NCBI GenBank assembly: GCA_009760855.2
Contig: WPIO01000021.1
Coordinates: 5,395,001-5,457,000, forward strand
From: Cristatella mucedo
Lineage: Eukaryota > Bryozoa > Phylactolaemata > Cristatellidae
Reading direction: 5' to 3'
DNA length: 62,000 bases
The notes under the pieces were generated by a model that ran no database searches, had not been told where the DNA came from, and saw only the letters and a list, made by a program, of their open reading frames with translations. This document shows positions 9,991 through 62,000 of the stretch, piece by piece. Made by a program: the position numbers and the translations under genes. Position 1 is the stretch's first letter, and each line of letters opens with the position of its first letter.

Positions 9991-12424
9991 AATATTGGAC
10001 ACGTGCTCTTTGCTCACACTATTCCCCATCCCGTCACGAATCTCAGAAACGGAACTGCCAACTAACCTAGCGCGATCCTACTTTGCTGCTCGGCGATTAT
10101 CCTTTGCCACTGAACGCGATGCATAGCAATAACATTCCAAACTTCCTGCGCATCGACCTTCAAATATGTGCTGTATTGATGCTATATCATGCGAGTGCAG
10201 ATCGGAGAGTCTATGGATCAATATAAAAAGTTTTCGCATCATCAAATTAGGACGATCAGTAACATGCATTGCTAGATCGCTAGCAGTAGTGCGTATTGCT
10301 AGATCAGGCTCGTAGAGGACACTAAACGGTGAAAATAAAGTACAAGTTCATCAGATTACGCTGCCTCATTTATATCGAAGCGGAATAGGTCCAGAGGCTA
10401 TCATTTCCACTTTAATTGCGCATTGCAGAATTGCTTGAGAGCTCGAACCTGGGTCTCAAAACGGCGAGCGTAAGAGGCTGTGGCGCAGAGGCAATCGTCG
10501 GCGATATGCAGTCTTAGCCGGTGTACGCAAGAAGTCTTGTGGCTATGTTGGTTTAAACTCACCGACGCTTGAAGCGCTCAAAATGACGCAGCCTTTTTTG
10601 TCACCGCTGCAGAAGTGTAAAGTAGAGGACAGGCACGAGAAGGTTGGATTGGGTGGGCGCTACGTTTACTGTGTAATACTGATTTAAGGACATCTGTCGA
10701 AATGCACGCTGGCGTCGATGATTTTTTCGCCGGGAAGGGCAAACTTTTGATGTCATGTGGAGATCGACGCATTAATCTAATTTTACTTAATTTAATTTAA
10801 TTTTAATCTGATTTTTGAGCTTAAGCCGTCCAGTGGATGACGTGCCAACAATTACTGCTGATAGACAGCGCTCACGTTGGATGGGCTAACTTCACCACAT
10901 CTGCATGAAGAAATACAGGTTTGCAGATTTAACGGTATCGTTTATCTAGTGACAGAGAGCCTAGCGGTTATTACGACAACCTGCAGTATGCAATAAAGGA
11001 CTACCTACCCTCTGCGTGACTCTAACTCACGACCATTTTCGCAACGTGCAATCTTACCCTGGCAAACGACCAAGAGGTGAACAACAAATCAGTCTTCAAT
11101 TGAAAGATTTTGTTTTAAAAATGTACTGAATACATTTAATTTGCAGTGTGTAAAATGAATATCATGATTTTAGTTGAATAGCTTGTGCTGACAAGTGTTA
11201 CGAGAAACTCCAGAATCTACCATCGGTTGTATGCTAGTGTGCGCTCTCCCACTATTAGGTTGAGCCAACGTATCATTCCATGAAGCCGATTCAGAAGCAT
11301 GCGTCCTAGCACCGAGGCACAAGGTCAGTCTTTATATACGCCGATTACCCCTAGAAGGCGGAGAAAAATAATAATCCGCGTTTATAGATTTTTTCGTGCC
11401 ACTGGCATTTTGATTAAAGGATTTTTCTTGGAAGACCGGCCATGAAGTAAGCTTGGTTTTGGCCAGAAGGAATGCCTATTTAGTTTGAATTTATTGGGAA
11501 CACATTGACATCGCCCTGGAAACAAGCGTGGGAACTTTTTTGAAACTTAGCTAACGTCGGCGTCTCCAAGCACGCGCTGCCAAAAAAGCGTTTCAGACTC
11601 TCGGCAAAGACTGAAGTACTCCTTTAAATGAGATCTAAATGCTGTGTGCGCACACTGAGCTTATTCAAGTTATGTGTGGCCTCTATCTAAAGCGAAATTA
11701 GTAAGCAAACATTGGCCAGTCCACACAGAAGTACAAGAACGTTTACTATACTTATCTCCAGTGGCACAATAATAAGCATGCTGTTTGGAGGGAATATTAT
11801 GGCTTTAGGCTCAAATAGCTTAGGGACTTTGAACTTGGTTCATAGGTTTTCTTATCTGCAGCGGTGGCCCCCACGATTTGTGAAGTTTACTACGACTATA
11901 CCAAGAAGATTTTGAATATTTCGATGAAATGAATCTCCAAGAGATCTCAAGCCGAAGCCTCACTCATTTACTTGTTATTTTTTCAAAAACAGTCAACGCG
12001 TTGTGTTGACGATCCAGCGACTATTAAGGATCATTAAGGGAAGGCAATGGCATAGCATTTTTGAAGGGAATGACGCCGTAAAATTTCCCCATCTCATATC
12101 AGTTTTTCTGTTTAATTACCGTCTTAAGTTTTTACAGCTGGTCTGATGTTAAAACTTAAGATCAAACTAATTTTAAAATGATCTCAAGCAGAGGCATTTC
12201 TGTTTCACCCCTCAATTTTTGGGCGCTTCAATTTAACACAACACTATACAATGCTATGCGTAAGATCCAGCGGCGATCAAGGATCGTAATGGAAGTAATG
12301 GGATTGCGGCGCATTGTAGACGAAAATCGACTCGCTGTAGGTTGCCTATTTAAGCGTAGCCTAAAGTTTGTATTGCGAGCCTGTAGCCCTATTTCTGAGG
12401 TCATTCTCATATAAGGTTGTCCGA
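9991..12424. other. no supported gene
   Basis: About 2.4 kb, AT-richer towards the right, without recognisable protein, SINE boxes or RNA genes. The open frames present are under 80 codons. Confidence 0.5.
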
Positions 12425-12905
12425 GCTGTGCCGTAAGACGAATAAATTCGGTCCAAAACTGTGGAGCTAGGCTCTTCTGTCATAAGCATCGCAATGTGCA
12501 CTAGTTCTCGCCGATTTGCAATAAATTGCTTGCTTCGTAGCAGCGTGTCGTTTTAAGCTTGTGTCTCGTACTCGCTATTAGGTAGCATCATCGTTTTGCT
12601 TTGGCCTACCAATCAGAACTACTTTTCACACGCAATAGGTAACTCACCGCCCTCTCTTGTGAATCCAGTCATTTAATTGTCCACCTATCCAATCTCAACA
12701 CCTGTGTAGATCATGTATTTATTCCGTGTGCTTCCAAAGCCCGGATCTCATCCCAGCCAACGTCAAGGCCTTTTCCAACAAGACAGAATTTAAACGAACT
12801 TGAAACCCCCGAGGTTTGCACAGAATTTGCACCATCTTTTTCAATAATTCGATACATGCTTATGCGTATGTAGGGTATACACGTTCTGAGTTAAGCAATT
12901 AAAGC
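12425..12905 (+). mobile_element. heavily decayed LINE-1x fragment
   Basis: The nucleotide order parallels 7760-8190 of the better copy: GGAGCTAGGCTCTTCTGTC, then GCATCGCAATGTGCACTAG, TTCTCGCCGATTTGCA, GTGCTTCCAAAGCCCGGA, an ACAGAATTTAAACGAACTTG block and GATACATGCTTATGCGTATG. Many substitutions and indels destroy the frame. It is older than the copies at 7290 and 42189. Confidence 0.6.
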
Positions 12906-13212
12906 GCTTTATGTCCAGCAATATGAAAGGTACTAGGCGCGATTTCGTCCTCTTGCGCACCAGGAAAATGTTTTGTGAGTCCGATATGTGCTCAGTAGAA
13001 TTTCGTTGCCTTCAGAAGAGCTCAGATTTCAGAAAAAATATCAACAGAAGCACGATTTAAGCGCTGCAACAAACACAGTAGCGGGCTTCAACAAACGTGT
13101 ATTCTCATAGAGGCTCTCCGTGCGCAGCAGCCTATGTATCTTCCCCTTAGCGCTACCCGCACCTCAGCAGACGACCGCCCAGCTCGGCGTCTGCGTTTCA
13201 TTCCGTTCTTTA

Positions 13213-13378
13213 AAAAAATATATAATTCATTAGTATAACGCCGTAAGAGAACTTAATCTCTATTCAGACGCAATACATATATGCCACGGGTCTCGAGCCC
13301 ACGACCTCGGTCACCATACACATTCACATTGACCTTGACGAGGGCGAGCTCTGTATACACTGGGCCAAGCCGGCGCGT
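13213..13378 (-). mobile_element. SINE-A copy
   Basis: On the minus strand it has CGAGGTCGTGGGCTCGAGAC (B box), a CATATATGTATTGCGTCTGA block, AGAGATTAAGTTCTCTTACG and a TATAATTCATTAG-type end in reverse. The A-box end is degraded. Confidence 0.75.
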
Positions 13379-13764
13379 CCTTCTCTACATTATGTAATGC
13401 CCCGCAGTTATGAACTATGAGCTTGATATCTGAGCCTCAAACTACTATGCTGATGAAATAGACACGATAAGCCGAGGCTTATGAGCAGAATTATAAATAA
13501 TTATGTAAAGGCGATTATTGCGACTTATGACCTGGCTACTATAACAGGCTTGCGCCTGACCGCAGTTGCTTTCTTGGAGCAACGGTCTGTTGGTCGGGGA
13601 GTCCTGGCGCTGAGCGCGAGCTGCTGTAAGCCTGTCAGCGAGTCGGCTGGAAGTCACCTGAGCGTATCGGTCATAAAATACGGGCTATTGATGCGCTTTT
13701 ACTAATACGGTGTTGCTGCTAGTGCTGCGTGCAGAATATCGAGCGCTGTGCGTTTTGTTCATCA

Positions 13765-13891
13765 TCGATATATTGCTTGCTTCAGGTTTTGCACTTGGCA
13801 CGCGTTGTGTCACCAGTCGATCGCGTTTCCTTTGCAGCAAATGTACAGTGCGTAGACAGAAATTGAGTTCTCTGAGGGCGCTTTATCAAGT

Positions 13892-13925
<34 letters not shown>
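13765..13925 (+). mobile_element. LINE-1x 3' end with (ATT)n
   Basis: It carries CCTTTGCAGCAAATGTACAG, GAAATTGAGTTCTCTGAGGG, CGCTTTATCAAGTGTA and then (TTA)n. It matches the 3' untranslated end of the copy at 7290-8392. The coding part is absent. Confidence 0.8.
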
Positions 13926-13926
<1 letters not shown>

Positions 13927-14317
13927 CTGTATTATTAACTAGTGAGGGTTTCGCGATCGTAACAAAAGTGACTCAGCAACCACGCCGTCCGCCGCCCAGC
14001 CCCTACTTAACGGAAACAGCGAATCAAAAGCGGGTTAACGTACTGCACTTGAGTACCTGCTTGCACACCCTCCCCCCCCCCCGCTACATTAACTCCTCAG
14101 TTCGCATGTGCCATACACCTCACGAAATGCTCAAAACTTATACTAACAATTAAAATTTGACCCGGAAAAAACGCTAAAAGTACGTGGTAGACATCACGAA
14201 GTAGACCTAGGCTTTGGTTGGAATGAAAGACTTCGCTCTGTTTAAAGAGAAAGTCTTAAAATCTCTTCTAACACGATTAGCCAAAGAAATGGGGTAGAAT
14301 GGATTTGGTTAACTACA

Positions 14318-14376
14318 TGCAAAACATTTCTATAGCGCCCTAAGAGAGCCTAATATCTTCCTAGGTCCTTTATTTA
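14318..14376 (-). repeat. SINE-A tail fragment
   Basis: In plus orientation it reads TCTATAGCGCCCTAAGAGAG then CTAATATCTTCCTAGGTCCT, the reverse complement of the SINE-A tail. No tRNA-like head is recognisable. Confidence 0.6.
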
Positions 14377-15720
14377 AGCGCTGCAGCTGCTTAAAAACAC
14401 GCTGCTTTACTAAAAAGCAAATTAAGCCGCGTTAACTTTGCCCATCGCAAATGATTTTAATGCCCCTCTTTGGTCGATGGTCACTCGTTTGTCTCTTTAT
14501 GGTCACGTGTCCTCTTCTGCTGACTCGACGCATGCGTAGATGTGGCGTTTATTCTCAAGAATGTATTCCTAATTGCTGACGGCCTGTTGGAAACGCGTCC
14601 TTAACTCGTTCGGGTCTTTAACTTTTTCGCTAAGTCGATGGTCTTTTGGGTGGGCGTTTTGCTTACGCGTGCTTTCTCAGTCGTTTTCGATGTGCCTGAG
14701 TTTTGGTCGCTTTTTTACGAGCGAAACTTTGCTTGAATTATCGCAGGCGTGCCGCACAACTGGATCCGAGTCGCAGCAGCAGCTACCCTGTAGGTGGCGC
14801 GCACTCTTCAGCGCGCCGTAAGTTCGGCTAAAAGGACATCATGGAATTGCATCGTCTTTCCCGAGAGACTGATCCTATAACTTTGACGCGGAGAACTATT
14901 CGTACATTTTCACACAGAAATTAGGCAGTCGATATGCAAAAAGCTTGCAAGATATATGCAAGCGCCTTCGGCGGCTCGCAGTGTAGAAAAGGCGCCGGTG
15001 CGCGAGTGCAGAGACTCAAACGTGCTTGCGAGTAACGCCGCAGCGGGGCGGTAGTCCGCTCCTGCACGCCGTTCCATGTAGGCGAAGTGCTCGTAAAATA
15101 CAATTAATAGAATGAGCAAACACCATCAGCCAAAAATATTAAATGGTTTGTAGGGATGACGGCGTGCGTTGGCGTGTAGCCGTAGGGGTTGCCGGCGGCA
15201 GGTGGTAACAAGCGGCAGCGAGGCGTTATAGGTGGGGGGGGGGCTTTCGCGAGCGCTCCTTCGAGAATTTGGGACCTTTTCATTTTTGGCGGACCCGTGG
15301 ACCAAGTCAGTTTAACTGATAATCCGCTAGCTCTGTCCGTTCGTCTGTCGCGAGCTATGTAGAATGCTCGCGAGCATTACAGCATTACATCGCCGCCGTA
15401 GCCTCGTAGAGTTACGGAGGAGATACGCACGGCATGGCGCGACCCGTGGGATTTGGAGCCGCCAACGGTTCGTTTGGATGCACTAGAACGACAGCTAGCG
15501 TGAATAACTTTTCCAAGAAGTCACTCGATAGGCTGAGGTGTCGGGGCTGAGTAGAGGGGGGAGGGTGATGCGGAGGGGCGTGGCTTGCGGTAGCGTCGGA
15601 GCTTTCGCCGCTATACGCAAACGTGCTTCGCGGCTGCGTTGTCCTGCGCGAGCGCGTCGGCCTTCGATGGCATTTCAAAAACTGACCTCCTCGCTCGGTC
15701 TGTGATAAGCTCTGCCATCA
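14377..15720. other. no supported gene; partly CpG-rich
   Basis: The right half (about 15,130-15,700) is GC- and CpG-rich. No recognisable protein or splice-supported exon. Confidence 0.4.
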
Positions 15721-15910
15721 CCCACTCCTCCTCCTCCTCCTCCTCCTCCTCCTCCTCCTCCTCCTCCTCCTCCTCCTCCTCCTCCTCCTCCTCCTCCTCC
15801 TCCTCCTCCTCCTCCTCCTCCTCTTCTCCTCCTCCTCCTCCTCCTCCTCCTCCTCCTCCTCCTCCTCCTCCTCCTCCTCCTCTTCCTCCTCCTTCTCCTC
15901 CTTCTCCTCG
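15721..15910. repeat. (TCC)n trinucleotide tract
   Basis: About 190 bp of CTC/TCC repeat with a few TTC interruptions. It produces poly-Ser then poly-Pro in one open frame, which is an artefact of the repeat. Confidence 0.95.
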
Positions 15911-17285
15911 GCTTCCGGTCGTCTGGCCGTTCTTCGAACTAAAATGAAGTTTTTTTTTTTGACGAAAGGGTCTTCAGCGAGTGTCGAAAAATTGGCGTGT
16001 GCGGGTGTACTCGGTTGCTGTGCGACATCAGGCAGATTGCGCGATTGACGAGATTGATTTCGCCGCTCCTGAATTATAATCGTCGGGAGCCGGTCGGGTG
16101 ATAGTGCTAAGAGAATGTCGAGCCAGGCGGTTGAGGTGTGCGTGTGTGCTACCAGGCGTTGGGCGAGAGCTGCTGTAAGCTGTGGCCGCCGCTGCTCAAC
16201 ACCTACAGTAGCCTCGCGAAGAGCTGTCGAATAGACGGCATGACGCTACGGACGTGGACTCGTTGTAATAGAGCGTGGGCGCTCTCCTTATTGCTGTCGT
16301 TCTCCACTACCCTCGGCCAACCTGCGTGTATTGGTTGCCACACCTTTTAAGTCACAAGCCGATTTTAAGCCCAGGTTTCGGCCGGTATTTTTCCCCTGTT
16401 GACAAGGACTAACGCCGTTATGAGCGCGACGTTTGCGGCCCAAGGGTATTAGTTCGTCTTTCGCTATTCTCGTTGCTAGTGACTATTTTGGTAAATATCG
16501 TACCGCAAAAATGGAGCTCCGTATAATAGCCCGATTTAAGGCATTAATGACCGCAGTATTGACTTCTTGAAGGCTGAAGTAGCTGCTTGTTCTGTCAAAG
16601 TTTGGTAATTAAAAAATGGAGTTGTCTGATGAAATTATACGTACATGCCGAACCAATATTGTACCGAATGTATGCCAATTCAGAATTAAAGCTCATTCTA
16701 TAGAGTCGGCAACGCGGTACTGGCATCTCAGCAGTATACACAGGTAGCTACAGTCACATGCACTAGTTTCGAGAGTATTGACACCATGAATGCAGAGGTA
16801 TGTCGAAATCTAATGCATCAGATTCGATTTGAATCAAGAGCCTGCACGACCTCGAAGCAGTCTGCTGAGAGTAATCGTGAGACTGGTGCGACGGCAGAAC
16901 TCGAGTGTACTAATGGTTGCAGCATAATTGACTTGGCTACAGTTAATGTTGCCTGTGGCACAGGTGCAGGCCATAATTGCAGCTTCAGCTGTTGAAATCT
17001 GAAACTTGATAGGCGGCTTGGGATTGACAAAATTTAATTTTACGCGAGAGCAAGTAACTGGCTGCTGGTAACGTAGAGGCAGCTGATACCCAAGCTTTGA
17101 CGGAAGATGAGAAAAGCAGAGCGGTCTTTCTTAATGTACCGACCATCGCTACTCCTGTGGAGCATATAACTGCTGTAATTTTCTTCGAGACTTTCGCTGT
17201 TTCTCTTGTCTATCGGCCCTTCTATTTCCGCCTGCCTTTGCCCAGTCTCACCAACCCGTCCCGTTCACTGCCTGTCTTCACCCAG
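15911..17285. other. no supported feature
   Basis: No gene, SINE or LINE recognised. A short ATG followed by a GTATGT donor-like site at about 16786-16804 has no supporting partner exon. Confidence 0.45.
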
Positions 17286-17483
<198 letters not shown>

Positions 17484-17559
17484 ATGTCTCTCTCGCACGC
17501 CCACTACATGCTTGACTGGTGATTCAGCTAGCTGGCTGGTCATTAACTCGGGATAAAAT

Positions 17560-18700
17560 TGATTTGAATTTCGGTCGGATCCAGTAATGCTTCTCCGCCT
17601 TCAGGATGGATTCTTCGCATCCAGATCTCGCGCCCTCAGGCAACCGAGGCGAGGCAGCAGGCCGTGGCGCTGCTGCTGCTGCTGGCTTCGGAGCCGACAG
17701 TCCCGGAGGTAGATGAGGACCGCGACTCGAGCAGCTGCTCCCGCCTGGTAGGTTGGTCAAAGCCGCTCAGTAGCGCACATCAGCAGCTCGTGCGTGCGTG
17801 GTAGGCAGCCGCAGACGCGAGCCCAAGCCATCTCTCTGGATGTTTGGCAGCCCTTGCCAGAGTCTCTCCCCGTCGGCCATCAACTGCCTACACCCGAGTG
17901 TCCGAGCGAAGTGAGTCCAAACAATCGGCCGGGGCCGAGCTACGCACCACGTGACGTCGGCTGGCCGGCCGAGGCCGCTTACGTTGGGCGTCAGGTTACG
18001 TGGGGTCGTGGTCGCCGCGGACCGTGCCTGTCCGGTGGTCGGTCCGGTGACCGTCCCGGCGACCCGCTAGGCCGCAGCCCAAGTCGGAGGTGACGGCCTG
18101 GCGCCAGCTGACAGCTGAACGCGGCAGCACCCGCGAGGGATGGCAAAACTGGAAGAGACCCCGTAGAGCGCCCGGTCGGGGCGGCCGGAGCCGCTGCCGT
18201 CCGGCGCCGCGTCGTCGGCGCCGCTGTGGATTGATTTTCGTCACCCGCCGGCGTTTTTTTACTGTCCCCGGGTAGGTGCCGCCGCCTTTCAGCGCTCTCG
18301 CGCTCGCAGCGCTCTCGCGTCGCAGCCGGCAGCTCTTGGCTCTTGGCTTTTAAGAGGAGGCCCTCTCGCTTCGAGCCGCGCCGCGAGGCCACCTCGGTCG
18401 GTCGGTCATTCGGCGGGGAAGGAGTGGAGCGCTGAGGGTGGCACGAGATTTTGGACGGAGGCGTTACTGCGCTATGCTGCCGCGGCAGCCTAGATTGCTC
18501 TGTAGACGCTGGGCTGCCGCAGCGCTTCCCTTGCCTCTGAGTGGGCGGCGGCGTTCGTAGTCGATGTGCCCGTGTGGCTGTCCGCAAGGGGGCCAACGTT
18601 TGTTTTGTCGAGTGCAGGGATCGAACTGCCGTATACCCGAGCAGCGGGTCGATAGAACTCGAGTGTCGAGGTACGTAAGTGCGACTATCGGAATTCTTCG
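17560..18700 (+). promoter_or_regulatory. CpG-rich segment upstream of IRS, candidate promoter region
   Basis: This stretch is visibly enriched in CG dinucleotides, most densely at 17,930-18,330. It ends about 1 kb before the IRS start codon at 19716. Position and composition fit a CpG-island-type promoter or noncoding first exon. I cannot point to a TATA box or initiator, and the transcription start is unknown. A 245-codon minus-strand open frame at 17991-18728 is Arg/Pro/Ser-rich and looks compositional. Confidence 0.35.
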
Positions 18701-18737
18701 GCTGCTGCACGGGCTGCGCGTATTGCACGAATTAAGC

Positions 18738-18783
18738 AAGAGAGACAAAGAGACAGACAGAGACACGGAGAGACACAGAGACG

Positions 18784-18881
<98 letters not shown>

Positions 18882-19040
18882 GACACAGAGAGAGACACAG
18901 AGAGAGACACAGAGAGAGACACAGAGAGAGAGAGAGAGACACAGAGAGAGAGACACAGAGAAGAGGGAACAGACAGACAGACAGACAGAGACAGGTAGAA
19001 AGAGAGAGGGAGAGGGGCAGAGAAAGACAGACATAGAATT
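18738..19040. repeat. (GA)n microsatellite with GACA variants
   Basis: Pure GA at about 18787-18872, flanked by AGACACAGAGAG and AGACAGAC variant repeats. It lies between the CpG-rich segment and the IRS start. Confidence 0.95.
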
Positions 19041-19715
19041 AGACAGTGAGGAGTCGCCATCGTCGAGTGGAGCTGGTGCTCCTGTGCATCGCTGTGCAGC
19101 AGAGTTCTCGTTGGAATGCATTTGCCGTGCCTGAACTACGACACTCTCTAGGAGTTTGCTGGGATTGCCACACTGCGCTAGTGCTTGTCCACATAAGTGA
19201 ACATGCTTGCCGTGCCGTATATCTGCATCTCTCTCATTCGGTTATCGTAGGCGTTCACTTGAGTTCTCTGCCTTCTGTTTCTGCTTCCTGCTGCCAAGAT
19301 AGTTTTAGCTGGCTCACAATCTCCCCTCTCGTGATTGCTGGTCGTTCTACGCACTTTCACCTTGAACATTGTCGTCGGCAGTTTGCACTTTGGGTGAACG
19401 AAGGTCCTCTGCAAATTTGACACGCACCTCCCCCCTCGTGGCCTGCCCTTAGTGGAGAGCAAGGCTGCTGTCCTGCTCATGCTTGTGGCAACTTTTTTTT
19501 TAAAGGTGTCACTTAAAGTGATGCCTTGGCCCAGTGCATTGGCAGCGCTCGCGAGGAGATGTCGTTCTTTGCAGTGTGGTGCTCACTTTCGGTGCCAACT
19601 TGGGGGCTGCAGGAAGTCGTTCGGACATATTCTGAATCAATCAGCAGGTGTGTCAGGCATACCATTGAGATCTGCTCTCCGAGTGCATATCCTCTGAAGA
19701 GGCAAACGACCGTGG
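19041..19715 (+). other. 5' flank / probable 5' untranslated region of IRS
   Basis: Immediately upstream of the IRS ATG. A stop codon in the IRS frame (TGA at 19695-19697) lies 18 nt before the ATG, so coding sequence does not extend further in this exon. Possible splice acceptors (for example after TTTGCAG near 19572 or GGGGGCTGCAG near 19612) could join an upstream noncoding exon, but I cannot choose one. Confidence 0.4.
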
Positions 19716-61476
<41,761 letters not shown>

Positions 61477-62000
61477 GTCGAGGCCTTGTCGAGCTGCCGG
61501 CCGCCGCTGCCGCCGCCTCCACCAGCCCTCCTTAGTCGTCGTCGTCGTCGCCAATGACCTCGATGCACGCCGCACCCGCCCGCACTCAAAAGCGCGCCGA
61601 CCATTGCCGTAGCTGGTGCATCTGCAGCCTGTCAGAGCCTCGCCGGTTGCCGAGCGCGCAAGCTCGCACGGCAAGCCATTGCATCTTGCACTCCTGTTTT
61701 GCACTGGGAGTTTAATTTTTTTTTCTCTGCTTGTTTTGATGTCATGCAGGTACCGCCTGCCGGCCCGTTGGCATCCCTAAAATTGCTGCTGCCCGGCCTG
61801 CTGCTGAATTTTTTTCTGTTTCAATTGAGGAGTGGTAGCTTAAAAAACGTCTTTAGCGTTCACAGTTGTTGCACTCATAGCAGGCTGCATTTTTCGAATT
61901 CGAAAGCCACATGGTTTTCTTCGGGCAGCTACGATCGGCTGCATTCAAGGTCTGACGTCAGACCGATGGAGCATGCAAATCCCAGCAGCAGCCAACGATG
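61477..62000 (+). other. IRS 3' untranslated region, open-ended
   Basis: GC-rich at first, T-rich further on (for example 61,710-61,740). I find no AATAAA or ATTAAA here, so the transcript probably continues past the window. Confidence 0.5.

Noticed and set aside
15639-15947. Poly-Ser/poly-Pro open frame
   Set aside because: Artefact of the (TCC)n tract.
17991-18728. 245-codon minus-strand open frame in the CpG-rich segment
   Set aside because: Low-complexity Arg/Pro/Ser/Ala composition in GC-rich DNA, where stop codons are rare. No domain recognised.

Overview
This window is animal nuclear DNA, not prokaryotic. It has spliced genes with GT-AG introns, long simple-sequence tracts ((CT)n/(GA)n, (CTG)n, (TCC)n, (TA)n, (GATA)n), tRNA-derived SINEs, fragments of CR1/L2-like non-LTR retrotransposons and a decayed hAT transposase. 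The one clear host gene is an insulin receptor substrate (IRS; chico in Drosophila) gene in a multi-exon invertebrate form. I cannot fix the taxon from the sequence; a protostome or other invertebrate is my inference.

Layout. Bases 1-17,500 hold no supported host gene. They carry a hAT transposase relic (about 1190-2775, minus), a relic of an uncharacterised cysteine-containing family (about 4535-5745, minus), several CR1/L2-like LINE fragments (best copy 7290-8392, plus), SINEs and two CpG-rich stretches with no recognisable gene. A CpG-rich segment at about 17,560-18,700 lies 1 kb upstream of the IRS start codon and is a candidate promoter region.

The IRS gene runs from the ATG at 19716 to the TAG at 61474-61476 on the plus strand. 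I reconstruct ten coding exons: 19716-19790, 40241-40559, 44137-44270, 49815-49957, 51691-52179, 54932-54981, 56357-56666, 57984-58084, 58473-58598 and 58976-61476. All joins agree in phase and predict 1415 residues. Exons 1-2 encode the PH domain, exons 3-4 and the first codons of exon 5 the PTB (IRS-type) domain. Exons 5-10 encode a Ser/Ala/Gly-rich tail with YXXM motifs (YFEM, YMDM, YLAM, YAVM) and a set of Y-x-x-[IL]-D-[FL] motifs ending with YSRIDF near the C terminus. PH, PTB and tyrosine-motif tail in that order are diagnostic of an IRS docking protein, which links the activated insulin/IGF receptor to PI3-kinase, Grb2-type adaptors and SHP2-type phosphatases. Exons 5-7 are the least certain because that region has no conserved domain.

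The introns, above all intron 1 (20.4 kb), are filled with repeats. These include two tRNA-derived SINE families (called SINE-A and SINE-B here), two LINE families (LINE-1x and LINE-2x; local labels only), microsatellites and minisatellites. SINE-A shares its 3' tail with LINE-1x, which suggests LINE-1x is its mobilising partner. Other points of interest are a nested, internally deleted LINE-2x copy inside LINE-1x, a near-perfect palindrome made from a SINE-A tail, and a (CT)n tract of about 160 bp just upstream of the exon 8 acceptor.
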